Below are positions 6,362 to 8,588 of a stretch of DNA of 8,588 nucleotides, in pieces. Source of the stretch: Tannerella sp. (GTDB taxonomy: Bacteria; Bacteroidota; Bacteroidia; Bacteroidales; Tannerellaceae). The number at the start of each line of letters is the position of its first letter. Positions within the stretch are counted from its first letter, which is position 1. The notes under the pieces were generated by a model that saw nothing but the letters and a program-made list of their open reading frames with translations, was not told the DNA's origin and ran no database searches. The translations under genes were made by a program, and so were the position numbers. The stretch is taken from the NCBI GenBank assembly GCA_031277235.1, contig JAITMT010000422.1, positions 1-8,588 on the forward strand, written 5' to 3'.

Positions 6362-6409
6362 ATTTTGTATTGTCGAATTTGTATTGACGCAATAACGACA
6401 ATACAAAAT
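6362..6409. repeat. 14-bp perfect inverted repeat with internal direct copy
   Basis: ATTTTGTATTGTCG at 6362-6375 is the exact reverse complement of 6396-6409, with a 20-base loop. The loop carries a further direct copy of the core, TTTGTATTG (6378-6386, followed by ACG), so the core occurs three times within 48 bases. It lies about 55 bases upstream of the -33 element of the next promoter, suggesting an operator or a recombination/replication site rather than a terminator, as no T tract follows on either strand. Confidence 0.7.
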
Positions 6410-6463
6410 ACGTCATAAATATCTATCAACAATCTTTTGTTAATAAATATTTTAAATAACGAG

Positions 6464-6493
6464 TTGCAGATTTAAAAAAATGTTGTATTTTTG
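6464..6493 (+). promoter_or_regulatory. Strong Bacteroidota promoter for the exported-protein gene
   Basis: TTG at 6464-6466, a 19-base spacer, then TATTTTTG at 6486-6493, an exact TAnnTTTG. The transcript would start near 6498, leaving a leader of about 105 bases that covers the attC-like half site. The last bases of the -7 element merge with the TTGCGCCAA arm of that half site. Confidence 0.75.
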
Positions 6494-6553
6494 CGCCAAT
6501 TTAGGCGTTAGGTGCAAGCGGGCGGAAGTACGGTTGGCAAAATGCGGTAAAAG
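6491..6553 (+). repeat. Half copy of the attC-like repeat (left cassette boundary)
   Basis: This stretch resembles 7572-7636. TGCGCCAA is shared; GCGTTAGGTGCAAGC (6505-6519) matches GCGTTGGCTGCAAGC (7590-7604) at 13 of 15 positions; and about 30 further bases align imperfectly. The heptamer GTTAGGT at 6507-6513 fits the integron core GTTRRRY and is the exact reverse complement of ACCTAAC at 7465-7471. The left arm of a full site is missing here; promoter sequence stands in its place. Confidence 0.5.
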
Positions 6554-6605
6554 AAATGAATACGATTAAGAGCCAAATAGTTAATAACAATAAAAAGAGA
6601 ACATT

Positions 6606-7415
6606 ATGAGGTATATTATTCTTCTATTTTGCCTAAGCAGCAATATGTTGCTTTATGGACAAGAAATTTCGGGTACAGTTTTTGAAAAGGAAAACAATAT
6701 ACCTGTTGAGTATGTAAATATTGGAGTTGTCGGTAAAAATATTGGTACTGTTTCTGACCAAAGTGGTAAGTTTACATTACAAATATCCTCTGAATATTAT
6801 AACGATACATTGCGATTTTCGTGTATTGGTTATCAATCTTATTCTATTAAAGTTTCTGATATTATGAATCAGAACGATGTCAAAGTTAATCTTGAAAAAT
6901 GGCTATATGAATTATCGGAGGTAGTTGTACGTCCGAAGAATATCAAGCAAAAGACATTGGGTATTACCACGAGAAACAAAATGGTAGTGGCTTGTGCAGA
7001 CAGTATTTATGGAGGCGAAGTCGGGGTTGTAATGAAAAACAAAAAAAATGCTTTTCTCAAAGAAGTAAATATCAATATTGCAAGTTGTTCTTACGATACT
7101 GTATTTTACCGGGTGAACATTTATAAAGCACACGAGAATATGCAATTTGAAAATATTTTGACGAATCCTGTCTATTTCAATTTGTTAAAAGAAGATGTAA
7201 AGGATAAAATCACAGTTGATTTACGGCATCTTAATCTTGTAATAGAAGGTGACTTTCTTGTAACGTTAGAAGTTGTAAAGAATTTAGGCCCCGGTAAACT
7301 CTGTTTCCCTGCCTCACTTACGCATAAATCGTATCGTAGGGCAACGAGCCAAGGTTCATGGTTTACAATAGTTGCTGGAATAAGCCTGTCAGTTTTAGTC
7401 GATATTGAAAAATAA
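6606..7415 (+). CDS. Exported protein with carboxypeptidase-D-like regulatory domain
   Basis: The protein has 269 residues. The signal peptide is at about 1-19 (IILLFCLSSNMLLYGQ). A carboxypeptidase-regulatory-like beta-sandwich follows at about 20-96 (ISGTVFEKENNIPVEYVNIG, then GTVSDQSGKFTLQI), ending in YELSEVVVRP at 101-110, the same link that precedes the plug in TonB receptors. Instead of a plug and barrel, a domain of about 150 residues follows (including YRVNIYKA and NLGPGKLCFPASL) that resembles a stand-alone family common in Bacteroidota but has no function I know. It is probably periplasmic or surface-located. It has its own promoter and a long leader. It is clearly richer in A+T than the core genes and is bounded by attC-like sequences, which suggests horizontal acquisition. 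Confidence 0.8.
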   Translation: MRYIILLFCLSSNMLLYGQEISGTVFEKENNIPVEYVNIGVVGKNIGTVSDQSGKFTLQISSEYYNDTLRFSCIGYQSYSIKVSDIMNQNDVKVNLEKWLYELSEVVVRPKNIKQKTLGITTRNKMVVACADSIYGGEVGVVMKNKKNAFLKEVNINIASCSYDTVFYRVNIYKAHENMQFENILTNPVYFNLLKEDVKDKITVDLRHLNLVIEGDFLVTLEVVKNLGPGKLCFPASLTHKSYRRATSQGSWFTIVAGISLSVLVDIEK

Positions 7416-7464
7416 ATGCAGAATAGAACAAAACAGGTTTTTGCAAGTTGAGAAAAATGCCTTC

Positions 7465-7598
7465 ACCTAACTGGCGGTTTGGCGCAATTGGGGGGTAAAG
7501 TGTTTGCCCGAACTTTGGTGCGTCCTTTGACCGTCGGTGGTTGTCCGAAGTGTGTGCAGTTGAACCCCCAACTGCGCCAAGCCGCTTCTGCGTTGGCT
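7465..7598. repeat. 134-base imperfect palindrome resembling an integron attC site
   Basis: The arms 7474-7494 and 7565-7585 pair over 21 bases, 19 as Watson-Crick pairs and two as G-T. Inside, ACTTTGG (7512-7518) pairs with CCGAAGT (7545-7551), and a small ACC/GGT hairpin caps it. The left end carries ACCTAAC (7465-7471), an exact RYYYAAC; the right end carries GTTGGCT (7592-7598), one base off GTTRRRY. The length is within the range of attC sites. No integrase is in the window, so it may be a true cassette site, a relic, or another mobile palindromic element. Confidence 0.5.
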
Positions 7599-7670
7599 GC
7601 AAGCAGGGGACAGTGCGACGGGACAAAACTGCGAGCGATTAAATATGAAATTGAAAAAAATGTAAAGGTT

Positions 7671-8261
7671 ATGAGCAATACACCGGAAATTAGGACAAAA
7701 TGTTTGATTTTGCGCAGATTTACTGAAAATGATGTAAAAGCATTTTTTGACATTATGAGCGATAAGGCAGTAAATGAATATCTTCCCTGGTTTCCATTTG
7801 AAACATTGGAAGAAGCAAAAAACTGTTTACAGGAAAAATATCTGAAAACATACGAAAAACCGATAGGATTTCGATATGCCGTTTGTTTGAAATCTGACAA
7901 TTTACCAATAGGCTATGTAGCTATGAATGACGACGAAAGTTATGATTTTGGCTATGGGTTGAAAAAAGAATATTGGCATAAAGGGATAATTACTGAAGCA
8001 AGTAAAGCGGTGGTTGAACAGGTGAAAAAATCAGGAATTCCATATATTACCGCAACGCACGATGTCAACAATCCCAGAAGCGGCAATGTAATGAAAAATA
8101 TCGGAATGACTTATTGTTATTCGTATGAAGAGCAATGGCAGCCTAAAAATTTCCCCGTAATATTCAGAATGTATCAACTAAACTTTGACGGACAGAATGA
8201 GCGTGTCTATCGAAGGTATTGGGACAAAAATCCCAACCATTTTATTGAGGACAATGTGTAA
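7671..8261 (+). CDS. GNAT-family N-acetyltransferase (RimJ/RimL-like)
   Basis: The protein has 196 residues. The fold is recognised from RTKCLILRRFTENDVKAFFD at 8-27, the central strand NLPIGYVAMND at 78-88, the acetyl-CoA-binding motif A region KKEYWHKGIITEASKAVVE at 98-116 (the YWGKGyaTEA pattern of RimJ/RimL enzymes), and motif B NNPRSGNVMKNIGM at 133-146. It transfers an acetyl group from acetyl-CoA to an amine; the acceptor (protein N-terminus, antibiotic or metabolite) is unknown. The frame is open upstream to an ATG-less start at 7479, but those 64 residues are only translated palindrome, so the ATG at 7671 is used, preceded by AAAGG. It is A+T-rich like its neighbours. GNAT genes are frequent integron cargo, but no attC-like site is seen downstream. 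Confidence 0.85.
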   Translation: MSNTPEIRTKCLILRRFTENDVKAFFDIMSDKAVNEYLPWFPFETLEEAKNCLQEKYLKTYEKPIGFRYAVCLKSDNLPIGYVAMNDDESYDFGYGLKKEYWHKGIITEASKAVVEQVKKSGIPYITATHDVNNPRSGNVMKNIGMTYCYSYEEQWQPKNFPVIFRMYQLNFDGQNERVYRRYWDKNPNHFIEDNV

Positions 8262-8303
8262 ATGAAAGAGGTGTTTGTAACGAAAGGGAACAAAAAAATG
8301 CCA

Positions 8304-8321
8304 GCAGAAAAATTTATCTGC
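8304..8321. terminator. Weak hairpin after the acetyltransferase gene
   Basis: GCAGA at 8304-8308 pairs with TCTGC at 8317-8321, followed by AATTTTC. The stem is only 5 bp, so termination is uncertain. Confidence 0.25.
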
Positions 8322-8358
8322 AATTTTCAGTTAATAAAATCTAAATTTTTTTACTTTA

Positions 8359-8399
8359 AAACCGCGTTAATACAAAAAAAAAGTGTATTTTTGCGGTTT
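8359..8399 (+). promoter_or_regulatory. Promoter embedded in an inverted repeat, upstream of the AbiEi-like gene
   Basis: TATTTTTG at 8386-8393 is an exact -7 element 20 bases before the ATG at 8413; the -33 match is poor. The promoter sits in a two-part inverted repeat: AAACCGC (8359-8365) with GCGGTTT (8393-8399), and AATAC (8369-8373) with GTATT (8385-8389). AbiEi proteins repress their own operon by binding inverted repeats, so this is a reasonable autoregulatory operator. Confidence 0.55.
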
Positions 8400-8412
8400 C
8401 AAAGCAAGAATA

Positions 8413-8588
8413 ATGAGTGAATATAATAACATAAGAAATTGGGTAGAAGATTTACCAAAAAGAGGAAAAATAACTTTTTCAAAAGAAGAAGTTGAATTGC
8501 AGTTTCCGCATTTAACAAATCGCAATATTCAAAACACACTGAATCGTCTTGTTGAGAAAAAGAAAATACAATCGGTGTGGCGTGGTTT
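8413..8588 (+). CDS. AbiEi-type antitoxin of a type IV toxin-antitoxin system (N-terminal part)
   Basis: The window cuts the gene after 58 complete codons. The visible part is the winged-helix N-terminal domain of AbiEi-like antitoxins: RNWVEDLPKRGKITFSKEEV, then FPHLTNRNIQNTLNRLVEKK and finally IQSVWRGF. The LPKRGK...F opening and the closing (S/P)xWRGF are typical. In the family, AbiEi both binds its promoter and counteracts the nucleotidyltransferase toxin AbiEii; the pair gives abortive infection against phage. The toxin gene would be expected just beyond the right edge. The upstream inverted repeat fits autoregulation. A stand-alone transcriptional regulator remains possible. Confidence 0.75.
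   Translation, partial: MSEYNNIRNWVEDLPKRGKITFSKEEVELQFPHLTNRNIQNTLNRLVEKKKIQSVWRG

Larger units (their letters stand above)
6207..6605. other. Gene-free repeat-rich region
   Basis: No gene is seen in these 399 bases. They hold the phased 12-base array and large hairpin (6223-6320), a small CCCGG/CCGGG inverted repeat (6332-6354), the 14-bp inverted repeat at 6362-6409, an A+T-rich promoter (6464-6493) and an attC-like half site (6491-6553). The region marks the change from moderate-G+C core genes to A+T-rich accessory genes. Confidence 0.7.

Noticed and set aside
6024..6432. Minus-strand frames over the HU-like gene and the repeat array
   Set aside because: Translate repeats and antisense of the HU-like gene (repeated SHSKK/SSHS-type peptides); not genes.
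7463..7900. Minus-strand frame of 145 codons
   Set aside because: Runs antisense through the palindrome and the acetyltransferase gene; no family features.

Overview
The window looks like a chromosomal segment of a Bacteroidota bacterium, probably Bacteroidales. The evidence is several -7 promoter elements of the phylum's TAnnTTTG type, a TonB-dependent receptor with an N-terminal carboxypeptidase-D-like domain, an HU-related protein of the Bacteroidetes type with an N-terminal extension, and the absence of consistent Shine-Dalgarno sequences. Housekeeping genes in the middle are flanked by a decayed region on the left and an A+T-rich accessory region on the right.

Left flank (1-1317). Bases 1-318 hold a decayed, internally deleted second copy of the two genes that lie intact at 1318-2615: part of the DUF2520 protein joined in frame to the C-terminal half of the KdsC-like phosphatase. 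Next come minus-strand coding debris with an in-frame stop (345-575), a small zinc-ribbon plus single-membrane-helix protein (633-839), and a candidate structured RNA (about 1042-1260, minus strand) with a long rod-like fold, a U-tract terminator and a plausible promoter.

Core (1318-6206). A minus-strand operon runs nitroreductase, Rossmann/DUF2520 protein, then KdsC-like HAD phosphatase, the last two overlapping by ATGA. It starts from a TATATTTG promoter at 3223-3230. Divergently, an 816-residue TonB-dependent receptor is read on the plus strand, followed by an HU-like nucleoid protein with its own TACTTTTG promoter.

Right flank (6207-8588). This begins with a 400-base gene-free stretch: four copies of a 12-base near-palindrome spaced 21-22 bases apart, a large nested hairpin, a second 14-bp inverted repeat and a strong promoter. 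Then come an exported protein with a carboxypeptidase-like domain and a GNAT acetyltransferase, separated by a 134-base imperfect palindrome. The ends of the segment holding the exported-protein gene fit the core rules of integron attC sites (GTTAGGT on the left, ACCTAAC on the right, exact reverse complements), so that gene may be a mobile cassette. The window ends in the start of an AbiEi-type antitoxin gene, suggesting an AbiE toxin-antitoxin/phage-defence pair beyond the edge.

Most worth checking are the attC-like cassette, the candidate structured RNA, the phased 12-base array and the in-frame chimeric pseudogene. All homology statements come from motif recognition and hand alignment, with no database search.
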